Shown: positions 9,084-18,646 of the stretch, one piece after another
Numbering within the stretch: the first letter of the stretch is position 1
Layout: each line of letters begins with the position of its first letter
Assembly: GCA_015061495.1 (NCBI GenBank)
Contig: SUWL01000003.1
Span: forward strand, 1 to 64,000
From: Lentisphaerota bacterium
Lineage (GTDB): Bacteria; Verrucomicrobiota; Lentisphaeria; Victivallales; Victivallaceae
DNA: 64,000 nt
Reading direction: 5' to 3'
Position numbers and translations under genes: made by a program
The notes under the pieces: model-generated
What the model was told of the DNA's origin: nothing
The model's input: the letters and a program-made list of their open reading frames with translations, nothing else
The model's database searches: none

Positions 9084-12000
9084 TTAATTTTTATTGAGAT
9101 TTTTCAAAAAAAATGCTTTGCTTGCCTTGCCGTAACCAGGGGTGATCGCATGTCCGGAATCAGGCAGCGGAATCAGAATTTTTTCGCCTTTCAGCTGATT
9201 GTAGAGAATATACCCACCTGCAGCCGGAGCCGTGTGGTCAAGAAAACCAACAGCCACCAGTGACGGTACTTTTATCATAGATGCGAAATTCACCGCATCA
9301 TAATATCCGGCAGTAATATCGGCATCTTTGCGATGTTTCAACAGTTCCGGCCAGCCGGATTGTCTGCCCAGCAGATGCCCGAAGTGGTCGCACATAGCCG
9401 GTACATTGATACTCAAAGCGGTAACTTTGCCGTGGATCGCCGTCAACGCTGTGGCGAGGAATCCCCCCTGACTGGAACCGGTGGCAAAGAGATTTTTGCC
9501 GTCAAATTCCGGCTGGGCAATGGCATAATCGGTAAAAGCGCAAATGGCGATAATACTTTTATAATAGAAGTAGGTTTCCGGTTTTTCCGCTCCAAAATAG
9601 AAGTAGTTCATCCCGAACTTTTTATTTGCCTCCTGAAAATATTGATTGCGGAGTTTCTGATCAGCCGTCCATGGATAACGGTGGATATTCACATGCAGAC
9701 CGATGTTATCCGCCGTACCGCCAACCCATGGTTTGCCGAATCCGGGACCGGCTCCGGGGAGGTTGACCGTTACCGGATATTTCCCCGGTTTTGCCGGAGT
9801 GATCAAAATTCCCTGAAAGGTGTCGCCATCGACTGTGACCGAAAGCAGATCCGCCCGGCGGTCTTTGTAGAAGTTGGCAGGGAAGGGCTTGGCAGTGACT
9901 TTGAGCGCTTTGCTCTTCTCTCTTGCCTGCTGCCAGAATTTGGCGAAATCATCCGGGGCAGGGCGACCGGGAAGCAGTTTTTCAGGAGAACAGGCGATGC
10001 CACGGGTTTTCGCCCCTCTGGAAACGATAGCTTTCCCTTTGGCATCCTTTACCTGAATGATCCGCACTGTGAGTACCATCGGTTCTTCCACCTTGTAATT
10101 TACCACGACCGGATTCTGTTTGGCAAAATCGCAGTTGACTGCCAGCAGACGCTTATTGAAAGAGTTATTCAATATAAAGGTACAGCTTCCTTCATCCCAT
10201 GCTTCGCCGTCAGCCTGCGCTGTGATGGTGAATGTGAGCGTATTGCCCACTTTGGCTTGGGTGCGGTTCTCTTTTTCACGGAAGGTGATTTCCGGCGTTG
10301 ATGCTTTGCCAATCCTGATTTTTTTGCCTTTCAGCACCCGGTCAAGGAATTTGCCGACTTTTTCCCGGTAGGCTCCGGTGGTGTCACCGGAAAGGTCATA
10401 ATTTTCCAGACCGGTGACTACATTGCCGGGGATGTTGAGCAATTCTTCTCTTTCCCTGCGGTCGGCGGCAGAAAGAGTTGCCGGATCGATGGCTTTAAGC
10501 AGATGATAATATTCAATATCTTCAAAACCGTCACGCATTGCTTTCAAACGCAGGCATGAAGCAGGACCTTTGTCGGTGGGATAGATCAGCAGTCCGCAAC
10601 CATTGTATTTACTGCGGTTGTTGCCGGTGTGTGTTGTCAAAGGTCCGGAAGTGATCATATCCTGATATTTATTGCCGCTGATAACCCCATAATATAAGAA
10701 ACCGTCAGCACCGAATTTTTTCTGGGCTAATCCGCACAACAGCCGGGGAGCAGTCAGGGACTTCTCAATGAGCATATCCATGCCGGGATCCCAGCAGCAG
10801 ACATAGTACCACACCTCTTTACCCTCTTTCTGCACCTGACGGACAAGATCGATCTGTTCGATAAAGCGTTCAGCCTGCGGGCACCAGGCATCAACGACTT
10901 TATCAAGTCCGTTCTTTTTGCCGAACTCTCTGTCTTCAGTGGTGGTAATGATCTTAAGATTCGGATATTTGGCTTTAACTTTTTTCATCAGCTGCATGGC
11001 AGCGAAAAATTTATCATTTTTGATCTCATCAAAGCCGTAACAATATGCGCCATCCATCAAACCGTCAGCGGCAAGAGCAGGGACGGTTTTATTTAAATTG
11101 TTCATTACCATATTTTCGACCCACGGCGCAAAAGGTTTGCCGATCTTTGCTTCTTTGGGTGGCAGATAGGTCACGCTGAAAGAGCGTCCGCCGCCGTTGC
11201 GCCACCGCTGAACATCTGCTTTTGCCAGACGGCGCAGAGTAATGTATAGCGGCGCGGGGGTGACGTTGTGTTCCAAAAGCAGTGTTTCGGTATCAATTTC
11301 CAACTGTCGCAACTTTTTTGCTTCCGGAGAAAGGGATGCAAAATTACGCTGTCCCCGACGGTAGGCGATAAATTCTGCCGCAACTTTTTCTCTGCGTTCT
11401 TTGGGGATAAATGCAGCATGGTTGCTGTCTGTATGGAAATTTATCAGCGAGGGTTGAGTGGGGAATTTGGGCAGGGCAAAATTCCATACATTGATATTTA
11501 CCGGGATCTGCAACGCCGGTGCTCCGGGAGCAGTGACAATAACTTTGGCGGTGTAAACTCCGGCGGGGCAATCATAAGTGGTGCAGACGTCCAGCCACAC
11601 TGCCTGCCACGTATCTGCGTCCAGAGGGAATTTGTCGGCATAAGGAAGCAAAGGATCCGGCCACCAGGTGCACTTTTCAGTCAGATAACCGGGTTTGGGT
11701 ACCTTGACGTGCCCAACCAGCAGCGGAGTTACAGTTAATTTGTCATTTGGAGAGTCCAGCATTACGGAAACATTAACATCTTTTAAATTTTTTCTGGCAC
11801 GCAGCACGATCTGCACGCCTTCCCGCTCCCGTTTGGCGAGGGAAAGCGCCGGAGTGCCGCCCACAATTCCTTCAAAAGGAAGTTCGGCCCGGTAAACTTT
11901 TTGCATTCCGCTGGTCCATGCATACCCCCAAATAGCATCGGCAGAAAACTTGCGATTGAATTCATCAATATTTTTCTGACAGAGGATCTGCCACATTTGA

Positions 12001-12743
12001 ATTTTCAAATCTTCATATTTGGCGATAATTTCTTGCAGTTTTACTGCTCGTTGAAGCAAACCGTCCTTTGAGTCAGTGACAGCCTGTGCTGTAAATATCA
12101 ATGTTTCCCGTTCCTTACTCATTCCGGCTTGCTGCCATTGTTCAACTGAAGTTTCCCGCATAATGCGGCGCATAAATTCTGCGCATTTCTTCTGAAAAGA
12201 TTCTTCTGAAGCAGTAAGGCGGATATTGTCGATATAGACGATGCGTTCCACCGGAGAATCTCCGATAACAAACCGGATAGCACGGATCTCTTTGCCACGG
12301 ACGGCTTCCGGAAGCTGCCAGATAACTTCACCTTTTTTTCGATCAAGTTTCGCTCCGTAGAATGGATAGGAAATCGCATCCTTATCCAATATGCTGACGG
12401 TCAATTTTTCATATTCAGGAGTTGGGTTGATATAATCGAATCGCAACTCATCAAAGAAATCCCAGTTGCGCAGATTTTTGGGAAAACGGTATGTCAGTCT
12501 GGGCCAGCGGTTTTCACCAGTACTGCCGACAGGCATAAAAATCCTGCCGCTGCCCTTGCCGGAAATGACCAGTGCCGGATCATCGACATGGGTCATGCTG
12601 TTGGCATTGCCCTTTAACCCTTCAAAACTTTTTGCCTGCCTGGAATCTTCAAAATCCAGCAGCATCAACTCTGAATTTGCGTGCAGAGAAACTGCTGTCA
12701 GAATTGGCAGCAGATAAAAAAATCTTTTCATGTGGATCTCCAA
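9084..12743 (-). CDS. Large secreted protein: DUF4091-like glycoside-hydrolase module fused to a C-terminal acetyl-xylan-esterase-like (AXE1/CE7) alpha/beta hydrolase
   Basis: 1219 aa; signal peptide from likely start 12731 (MKRFFYLLPILTAVSLHA); LRLKAMRDGFEDIEYYHLLK is DUF4091-like; C-terminal RPAPDDFAKFWQQAR...FATGSSQGGFLATALTAI is AXE1-like with a GxSxG nucleophile. Confidence 0.8.
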   Translation of the reverse strand: MEIHMKRFFYLLPILTAVSLHANSELMLLDFEDSRQAKSFEGLKGNANSMTHVDDPALVISGKGSGRIFMPVGSTGENRWPRLTYRFPKNLRNWDFFDELRFDYINPTPEYEKLTVSILDKDAISYPFYGAKLDRKKGEVIWQLPEAVRGKEIRAIRFVIGDSPVERIVYIDNIRLTASEESFQKKCAEFMRRIMRETSVEQWQQAGMSKERETLIFTAQAVTDSKDGLLQRAVKLQEIIAKYEDLKIQMWQILCQKNIDEFNRKFSADAIWGYAWTSGMQKVYRAELPFEGIVGGTPALSLAKREREGVQIVLRARKNLKDVNVSVMLDSPNDKLTVTPLLVGHVKVPKPGYLTEKCTWWPDPLLPYADKFPLDADTWQAVWLDVCTTYDCPAGVYTAKVIVTAPGAPALQIPVNINVWNFALPKFPTQPSLINFHTDSNHAAFIPKERREKVAAEFIAYRRGQRNFASLSPEAKKLRQLEIDTETLLLEHNVTPAPLYITLRRLAKADVQRWRNGGGRSFSVTYLPPKEAKIGKPFAPWVENMVMNNLNKTVPALAADGLMDGAYCYGFDEIKNDKFFAAMQLMKKVKAKYPNLKIITTTEDREFGKKNGLDKVVDAWCPQAERFIEQIDLVRQVQKEGKEVWYYVCCWDPGMDMLIEKSLTAPRLLCGLAQKKFGADGFLYYGVISGNKYQDMITSGPLTTHTGNNRSKYNGCGLLIYPTDKGPASCLRLKAMRDGFEDIEYYHLLKAIDPATLSAADRREREELLNIPGNVVTGLENYDLSGDTTGAYREKVGKFLDRVLKGKKIRIGKASTPEITFREKENRTQAKVGNTLTFTITAQADGEAWDEGSCTFILNNSFNKRLLAVNCDFAKQNPVVVNYKVEEPMVLTVRIIQVKDAKGKAIVSRGAKTRGIACSPEKLLPGRPAPDDFAKFWQQAREKSKALKVTAKPFPANFYKDRRADLLSVTVDGDTFQGILITPAKPGKYPVTVNLPGAGPGFGKPWVGGTADNIGLHVNIHRYPWTADQKLRNQYFQEANKKFGMNYFYFGAEKPETYFYYKSIIAICAFTDYAIAQPEFDGKNLFATGSSQGGFLATALTAIHGKVTALSINVPAMCDHFGHLLGRQSGWPELLKHRKDADITAGYYDAVNFASMIKVPSLVAVGFLDHTAPAAGGYILYNQLKGEKILIPLPDSGHAITPGYGKASKAFFLKNLNKN

Positions 12744-12746
12744 ATA

Positions 12747-13493
12747 TTACAGTTCCGGATTGCTCGCCGCATCGGGAGATAACCAGTAACGTCCGTCGAC
12801 GGTATCATTTTTGCCGGTTGGGGATTCGGAAATGGTATCCGCGTGACCGTCGGCACAGAACATATTTGCACGGGTTGCGTGTCGCATCGCCGCTTCTCCA
12901 ACGCTTGAATTGTCTTTTCCACCCCAACTCGGATGAGTCCTTTTTTGGGTGTCTGCCATGATCATAGTAGAACTTGGAGACTTGATCTGACCGCTTTTGT
13001 AACGGGTGGAATTGCCCAGATAGTAGTTCATTCCGTAATTGATCCGGGCGGAGATTGTCAGATTTTCTTCAACGGCATTGGCAGATGGACATACACACTG
13101 TTCCCCGCTGTTGACTCCTGCTGAAGTCCAGACATCCATGACTTTCCACCACCAGTCTACTGCAGAGGTTGAGTATGAACTGTAGGGATAGAAATCATCA
13201 TTGGCGTCCAGATAGAATATCAGTTTATGGTTGAGGTTTTTCAGCTGCGAAATACAACTGGCACTGCGTCCGCGCTCTCTGGCACTATTCAATGCAGGAA
13301 GCAGAATTGCTGCCAGTATGGCGATTATCGCAATAACCACAAGAAGTTCTATCAAGGTGAAGCTGTACAGCTTCACCTGCCGGGAGGCAGGTAAAAAAGA
13401 CAATTTATCGGTTTTATTCTTTTTTAGTTTGATCAAGGTAAAGTTTGTAATTATTCTTCCGGCAGAAATTCGCTCACACGCTCTTTGTTTCAT
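12747..13493 (-). CDS. Pseudopilin-like protein, prepilin-type N-terminal methylation motif plus DUF1559-type C-terminus; 81-bp in-frame insertion before FTLIELL
   Basis: ATG at 13493 with AGGAAA RBS; FTLIKL...(27 codons)...[36 protein letters not shown]; ends with FCADGHAD. Confidence 0.85.
   Translation of the reverse strand: MKQRACERISAGRIITNFTLIKLKKNKTDKLSFLPASRQVKLYSFTLIELLVVIAIIAILAAILLPALNSARERGRSASCISQLKNLNHKLIFYLDANDDFYPYSSYSTSAVDWWWKVMDVWTSAGVNSGEQCVCPSANAVEENLTISARINYGMNYYLGNSTRYKSGQIKSPSSTMIMADTQKRTHPSWGGKDNSSVGEAAMRHATRANMFCADGHADTISESPTGKNDTVDGRYWLSPDAASNPEL
13355..13392. repeat. Two overlapping palindromes inside the pseudopilin gene, next to the FTLIELL codons
   Basis: 24-bp perfect palindrome AGGTGAAGCTGTACAGCTTCACCT (13355-13378), overlapped by ACCTGCC-GGGA-GGCAGGT (13375-13392). 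Confidence 0.9.
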
Positions 13494-13661
13494 ACGATTT
13501 CCTTTCTTAATCAAGGTGTTGACATCGCTTTGGCAACTGTGCATAATATTGCCCTGACAAAATTAATATACCGTATGAAATTTTATAATGCAATTAAAGA
13601 AAAATTGCATTTATTAATGAAAAATAACAAAATTGCCGGCGTTTACACATTCAGTGCAAGA

Positions 13662-14474
13662 TCACTTTGAATTGTCCAGCATTTGTCTTTTACGGAATGC
13701 AGCTCTTTCCCGGTATTCTCCCGGAGTGCAGTTGTAAACTTTGCGGAAAGCATTGTAAAAACCTGGGATGGTCTGAAATCCGCATTCATCAGCAATCCGT
13801 TGGATAGCCAGACCGCTTAACAGCAGATTGGCAGCATGAACCAGTCGCCTGCGTAAAATGTATTCCCCCGGAGTTGTGTTGAGGTGCTGCCTAAACAGCC
13901 GGTGGAGCTGTACGGATGAACATCGGATCGTCTCGGTCAATTCTTTTATACTTACCGCATCGGGCATTTTGATGTTGATGTGCAGCAATGCCTGCTGGAG
14001 AATGGTCGGCAGTGTTTCCCCGGCACAAAAGACGGTGGTGATGAATTGCCGGAGCAAAGTGCCATAACACCAGATGGTGAGAAATTCATTATCGGTTTGC
14101 GGTGATAAGAATAACTCCGAGGCTTCATTAATGAAATTATCCAAACTTTCCGGATCCTGCCATTGTCCGATGGATGGCACCGGACGGTTGAATGAATTGA
14201 CCTCAAATGTAAATACGGCACACCGGTAACGGGAAGTACTTACCGTATTGTTGAAAATATCAAATTCTCCGCTGCGATGCCAGAAGATAGTTCCCCTGCC
14301 GAATCGTTGATTTTTTCCTTTGCCATCTGGATAAAAAACTTCACCGGCAAGCAGTATTTCAATATTTTCCCGATTCTGCGCCAGTTTTTCCGGAATGTGA
14401 GTCCGGTTATCCGGATCGGCATAAACTCCAACTCTGGATAATTTTTCAACGTGGCTGATGCTTTTCAACGGCAT
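13662..14474 (-). CDS. AraC family transcriptional regulator
   Basis: 270 aa with C-terminal dual HTH (VSIKELTETIRCSSVQLHRLFRQHLNTTPGEYILRRRL...IADECGFQTIPGFYNAFRKVYNCTPGEYR). Confidence 0.9.
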   Translation of the reverse strand: MPLKSISHVEKLSRVGVYADPDNRTHIPEKLAQNRENIEILLAGEVFYPDGKGKNQRFGRGTIFWHRSGEFDIFNNTVSTSRYRCAVFTFEVNSFNRPVPSIGQWQDPESLDNFINEASELFLSPQTDNEFLTIWCYGTLLRQFITTVFCAGETLPTILQQALLHINIKMPDAVSIKELTETIRCSSVQLHRLFRQHLNTTPGEYILRRRLVHAANLLLSGLAIQRIADECGFQTIPGFYNAFRKVYNCTPGEYRERAAFRKRQMLDNSK

Positions 14475-14696
14475 AAAATCTTCCCCGGGTTATATTTTCT
14501 GAAGTAACAGTTATTGTTCAATTCGGTTGTGATGTCCCATGCCGTCGGATTCGCCTTGTTTATGTCTTGAGATGAGGTTCTACAATTATCAAATCTGTCA
14601 ACTGCTCTGAAACGCAAGGTTTCAAGATTTTGGATATTGCCAAATAATATAATCCGGCATAAATAATTTTTCAAGCCGGAAAAAACTCTTACGGTG

Positions 14697-14725
14697 TTGA
14701 AAATATGCCATTTGCAGGGTATATT
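14697..14725 (+). promoter_or_regulatory. Predicted sigma70-like promoter for the acyl-CoA synthetase gene
   Basis: TTGAAA - 17 bp - TATATT, 36 bp upstream of ATG 14761. Confidence 0.55.
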
Positions 14726-14760
14726 AAGAGACATCATCTCAAAACATAAGGATTTTAAGG

Positions 14761-16401
14761 ATGCCGATTACTGACATTTTGACGAAAAATGCCAATGAAC
14801 GCGGGAATGATATCGCTCTGGTGGAAATCAACCCGCAGGAGTTGGAAAAACGCCGGACTTCATGGCGCGATTATGCCTTGATCGAACCCAGTCGGACTGA
14901 TTCGTTCCGTTCGGAACTGACGTGGGGAGAATTTGATCGTAAAGCCAACCGTTTTGCCAATTTTCTGTTGACCCGCCACATCCGCAAAGGAGATAAGGTC
15001 GCCATTTTGCTGATGAATTGTCTGGAGTGGCTGCCGATCTACTTCGGTATCCTCAAGAGCGGAGCAATGGCGGTGCCGATGAATTTCCGCTATACGGCGG
15101 ATGAGATCCGCTACTGTTTGGATCTGGCAGATGCCGATTATCTGATTTTCGGACCGGAGTTTACCGGCAGAGTCGAGGATATTTGCGACCGTCTGCCCAA
15201 AGTGAAATCATTCATTTACGTCGGTGAAGATTGTCCGTCTTTCGCTGAATCGTACAGCAGTCTGGTTGCTTATTGTTCCAGTAAAAGTCCGCAAATTTCC
15301 ATTGATGATGAGGATGATGCCGCTATCTATTTTTCCAGCGGAACCACCGGTTTTCCCAAAGCGATCGTCCATCGTCACCGCAGTTTGATGCATTCATGCA
15401 TCGTTGAACAAAAACACCACGGGCAAACTGATAAAGATGTGTTTCTCTGTATTCCTCCGTTGTATCATACAGGGGCAAAAATGCACTGGTTCGGCAGTTT
15501 TCTGGTTGGCGGCAAAGCCGTACTGCTGCGCGGAATCAAGCCGGAGTGGATTATTAATGCGGTTTCCAGTGAGAAATGCACTATCGTCTGGTTGCTGGTT
15601 CCATGGGCACAGGACATTCTGGATGCCATTGACCGCGGAGAAATCGATTTGAGTAAATATGAACTTACTCAATGGCGTTTGATGCATATCGGCGCCCAGC
15701 CGGTGCCGCCGAGTCTGATCAAGCGCTGGAAAGAACATTTCCCTGAACACCAGTATGATACCAACTACGGATTGAGTGAGTCCATCGGTCCGGGGGCAGT
15801 CCATCTGGGGGTCGAGAATATTGACCATGTCGGTGCGATCGGAGTTGCCGGTTATCGTTGGGAAACCAAAATCGTTGATGAGAAACGACAGTGTGTGCCG
15901 CGCGGTGAAGTCGGTGAATTGGCGGTTCGCGGTGATGGTGTGATGCGTTGTTACTACAAAGATGAAAAGGCTACCAGCGAGGTGCTTTCGGCAGATGGTT
16001 GGCTGTTTACCGGAGATATGGCACGGGAATCCGACGATGGATTCATTTATCTGGTTGACCGCAAAAAAGATGTCATCATCACCGGCGGAGAAAATCTTTA
16101 TCCGGTTCAGATCGAAGATTTTATTCGTAAAAACAATGCGGTGAAAGATGTCGCTGTGATCGGTTTGCCGGATGTGCGGCTGGGAGAAATCGCTGCCGCT
16201 GTTGTCGAATTGAAACCAGACTATGAACTTACCGAAGAGCAATTCAACGATTTTTGCACTGCATTGCCCCGCTATCAGCGGCCGCGCAAGGTTATTTTCG
16301 CAGAAGTTCCCCGCAATCCCACCGGAAAAATCGAGAAACCAAAACTCCGGCGGATCTATGGTGCGGACCAATTGGTCGCCCAGCAAAATGAGTTGAAATA
16401 A
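14761..16401 (+). CDS. AMP-dependent synthetase/ligase (acyl-CoA synthetase-like)
   Basis: 546 aa; IYFSSGTTGFPK, YGLSES, GWLFTGDMA, DRKKDVIITGGENLYP and C-terminal PTGKIEK motifs. Confidence 0.9.
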   Translation: MPITDILTKNANERGNDIALVEINPQELEKRRTSWRDYALIEPSRTDSFRSELTWGEFDRKANRFANFLLTRHIRKGDKVAILLMNCLEWLPIYFGILKSGAMAVPMNFRYTADEIRYCLDLADADYLIFGPEFTGRVEDICDRLPKVKSFIYVGEDCPSFAESYSSLVAYCSSKSPQISIDDEDDAAIYFSSGTTGFPKAIVHRHRSLMHSCIVEQKHHGQTDKDVFLCIPPLYHTGAKMHWFGSFLVGGKAVLLRGIKPEWIINAVSSEKCTIVWLLVPWAQDILDAIDRGEIDLSKYELTQWRLMHIGAQPVPPSLIKRWKEHFPEHQYDTNYGLSESIGPGAVHLGVENIDHVGAIGVAGYRWETKIVDEKRQCVPRGEVGELAVRGDGVMRCYYKDEKATSEVLSADGWLFTGDMARESDDGFIYLVDRKKDVIITGGENLYPVQIEDFIRKNNAVKDVAVIGLPDVRLGEIAAAVVELKPDYELTEEQFNDFCTALPRYQRPRKVIFAEVPRNPTGKIEKPKLRRIYGADQLVAQQNELK

Positions 16402-16456
16402 GCCTCTTCGACGGTTTGGGACAGAATGTCATAATGATTTTTCGTCTACTCCGTCC

Positions 16457-16667
16457 GCATGCATTCTTGGCGTTCCTTTTGCAGGGGGGCGCTAACGTCG
16501 CCACCCTGCACCCCCTCCGGCGCCCGCTAAAGCGGAACTTACTCGGGGCGGCAGCGCACTTCCCGGCGCGGTTGCCGCACCCGGGGAGGGAGTTCCACCG
16601 TACTCCCTTGTGGCTCGCCTCACGTCTTGCTGCCTCTGATTTGTCCTGCAACCGTTTGTATGCATGC
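16457..16667. repeat. GC-rich, multi-hairpin, MITE-like element bounded by inverted repeats
   Basis: GCATGCAT (16457-16464) / ATGCATGC (16660-16667) and TTGCAGG (16479-16485) / CCTGCAA (16645-16651) as nested inverted repeats; internal hairpins GCAGGGGGGCG...CGCCACCCTGC (16481-16509) and CCCGGcGCGGttgCCGCacCCGGG. Confidence 0.5.
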
Positions 16668-16816
16668 TTTATGACACAGACGATTTGATGCGGTCACCAT
16701 TATGCCATGCTTCTGATTTTTCCGTAATTATACGTACTCATCCGTACAAACCGCCAGTTTGCAATAATAAAGTCAAGTCAAGCTTGTGTTGCGTGTATCC
16801 GGGGAAAAGGCTTTTT

Positions 16817-18646
16817 TTACGTTGACGATTTTTTTTTCGTCTTCGCCGGAGCTTTTTTGATTTGCTTTTTTCTGACCGGAATCTCTTTTGTCGGGGCAGG
16901 GTGGGTAAAACAGTAGAATTTTTCAGCAGCGAGCAAATGAGTATAGGCAAATGCCTGCATTGTTTCTTCCGCTGGAATTACCGGAACGGTGTACTTTTTA
17001 CCGTTGACCGTGTATTCTGCATATATCTGCAGTTCAATGATCTGACTTTTCCGTGGAGGGGCGGTAACTTTGAAGGATAGTTCAGCAAAATTTTCTCCGG
17101 CAGCGATTTGGTTTTTCCCAACCGGTACAAGTTGCGGAGAAGTTATCGTCACGTCTCCGGCAAAACCATCTTTTCTCTGGATGTGAAAACGCATTTTGCC
17201 GACACCCTGCCTGTTCAATTCCAGTACCGAAGACCCGGATGCGGCAGTCAAAGATGGTTCCGGAGGACGGATCTGCAGCGTGTAAAATCCCTCTCTGCCG
17301 GTCAGTCGGGTGCGGGGGGAGAGTTCTATCAGATACGATCCCGTTTCCGGGAAGGTTACGTCGATTTTTGAATCGGTCTGCCGCCGGTTGAGATCGAGAT
17401 CAAGCCCGGTCGGAATATCGTCGTTTTCAGCAATCACTTGTCCTTTCATATTTCTGATCGTCAAAACACTGTCCAAGGGAGAATCCAAACGGGCAGCAAA
17501 AACCTCAAAAATTTTTCTCTCTCCCTTGCGGGCATGGACAACAAATTTCGTCGTGATGTAGTGAAGCGGATTAAGAACTCCGCTGATGTCAACACTGTCA
17601 TCTGAAACTTCTACGTAAGAAGTCATACCGATGTTGAATGATTTTTCCCGTTTTATGTAATCCGAAACATTATGGTAGGGACGGAAAGGTTCTGTTTTAT
17701 CAGTTACTTCCACCCGGTAGACGAAGTCTGCTCTACCGCGTTTGATGCTGTCTGATACGTGCAGTGTATAAAAGCCGTCAAGCTGCGGTGTGAAACGCAG
17801 AACCGGATCGGGGTGATGAAACTCATCGTCGGCGAAGGCGACTTCCCGTCCTGATGAATCGCGAAGTGTCAGAGTCCCCTGAAAATGTCCCGGCACGCTG
17901 TCCCCCAGATATGGGGATAATTCAGCAGCACGCATGGTGAATGAGTAACTTTTGTCACCCTGCAAAAAGACGGTATAGACATCCGTTTCTCCGGGCATGA
18001 TCTGACCATTGAGCACTGCCGGGAGTTCTTTGACCGGTTCCAACGCCGGAGCCGGGAGAAATGGCGGAGTGTACAGCGGTTCAATGATCTGGCGGTCTGA
18101 ATCAATGAAAAACAGTTTTTCGTTGGAAATGCTTCTGCCGGAAACCAGACGGAGCCGGCAGGGACCGGTCGGCGCATCCGGAGAAATTTCCAGATCCAGT
18201 ATCACTCTGCCGGAAATCGCCGGAGCAGCCTGCAGAGAATTGATGCGCACATAAACACTGTGAGCTACTATTGAACGCTCCAATGGCGGCAGGTCAGCAA
18301 GTTTTTCCAGAAAAGAGTTTTTACGCCACCCTTGTTCATCTTTCTTTTCAGGGTAGGGGGGTATTCCATTTTTTCCAGCGTAAATATTTTTCAGATAATT
18401 GATCAGCCATGTCCGCTGCTGCCCCGGGAAATATCCCATGTTCGGGACCACTGCCGCGGATTTCAGTTTGACCCCGGGGTTGGAACAGAGGATCGTTATT
18501 TTGCCGCGCAGTCCCTGTCCTCCGGCGATGACCCGTACCGTGGTGCCGCGCTGTCCCCCGGATGGGTAAAGGTAACCGAGATAGGCACCGGCAAAGAGGA
18601 TATCACTTGAAGCCAACAATACAAACAAGAGAAGATATTTTTTCAT
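16817..18646 (-). CDS. Secreted protein with pre-peptidase C-terminal (PPC)-like domains
   Basis: 609 aa; signal peptide; YPSGGQRGTTVRVIAGGQGL and repeated PGETDVYTVFLQGDKSYSFTM / GFYTLHVSD PPC-like segments; overlaps the upstream DUF1501 gene by 4 bp. Confidence 0.75.
   Translation of the reverse strand: MKKYLLLFVLLASSDILFAGAYLGYLYPSGGQRGTTVRVIAGGQGLRGKITILCSNPGVKLKSAAVVPNMGYFPGQQRTWLINYLKNIYAGKNGIPPYPEKKDEQGWRKNSFLEKLADLPPLERSIVAHSVYVRINSLQAAPAISGRVILDLEISPDAPTGPCRLRLVSGRSISNEKLFFIDSDRQIIEPLYTPPFLPAPALEPVKELPAVLNGQIMPGETDVYTVFLQGDKSYSFTMRAAELSPYLGDSVPGHFQGTLTLRDSSGREVAFADDEFHHPDPVLRFTPQLDGFYTLHVSDSIKRGRADFVYRVEVTDKTEPFRPYHNVSDYIKREKSFNIGMTSYVEVSDDSVDISGVLNPLHYITTKFVVHARKGERKIFEVFAARLDSPLDSVLTIRNMKGQVIAENDDIPTGLDLDLNRRQTDSKIDVTFPETGSYLIELSPRTRLTGREGFYTLQIRPPEPSLTAASGSSVLELNRQGVGKMRFHIQRKDGFAGDVTITSPQLVPVGKNQIAAGENFAELSFKVTAPPRKSQIIELQIYAEYTVNGKKYTVPVIPAEETMQAFAYTHLLAAEKFYCFTHPAPTKEIPVRKKQIKKAPAKTKKKSST

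Noticed and set aside
9333-10301. 322-aa plus-strand ORF
   Set aside because: Antisense to the AXE1-like domain of the 1219-aa CDS.
15394-16386. 330-aa minus-strand ORF
   Set aside because: Antisense shadow of the acyl-CoA synthetase; no domain-like features.
16292-16651. 119-aa minus ORF over the GC-rich island
   Set aside because: Low-complexity Arg/Gly/Ala-rich translation of hairpin DNA; treated as a non-coding element instead.
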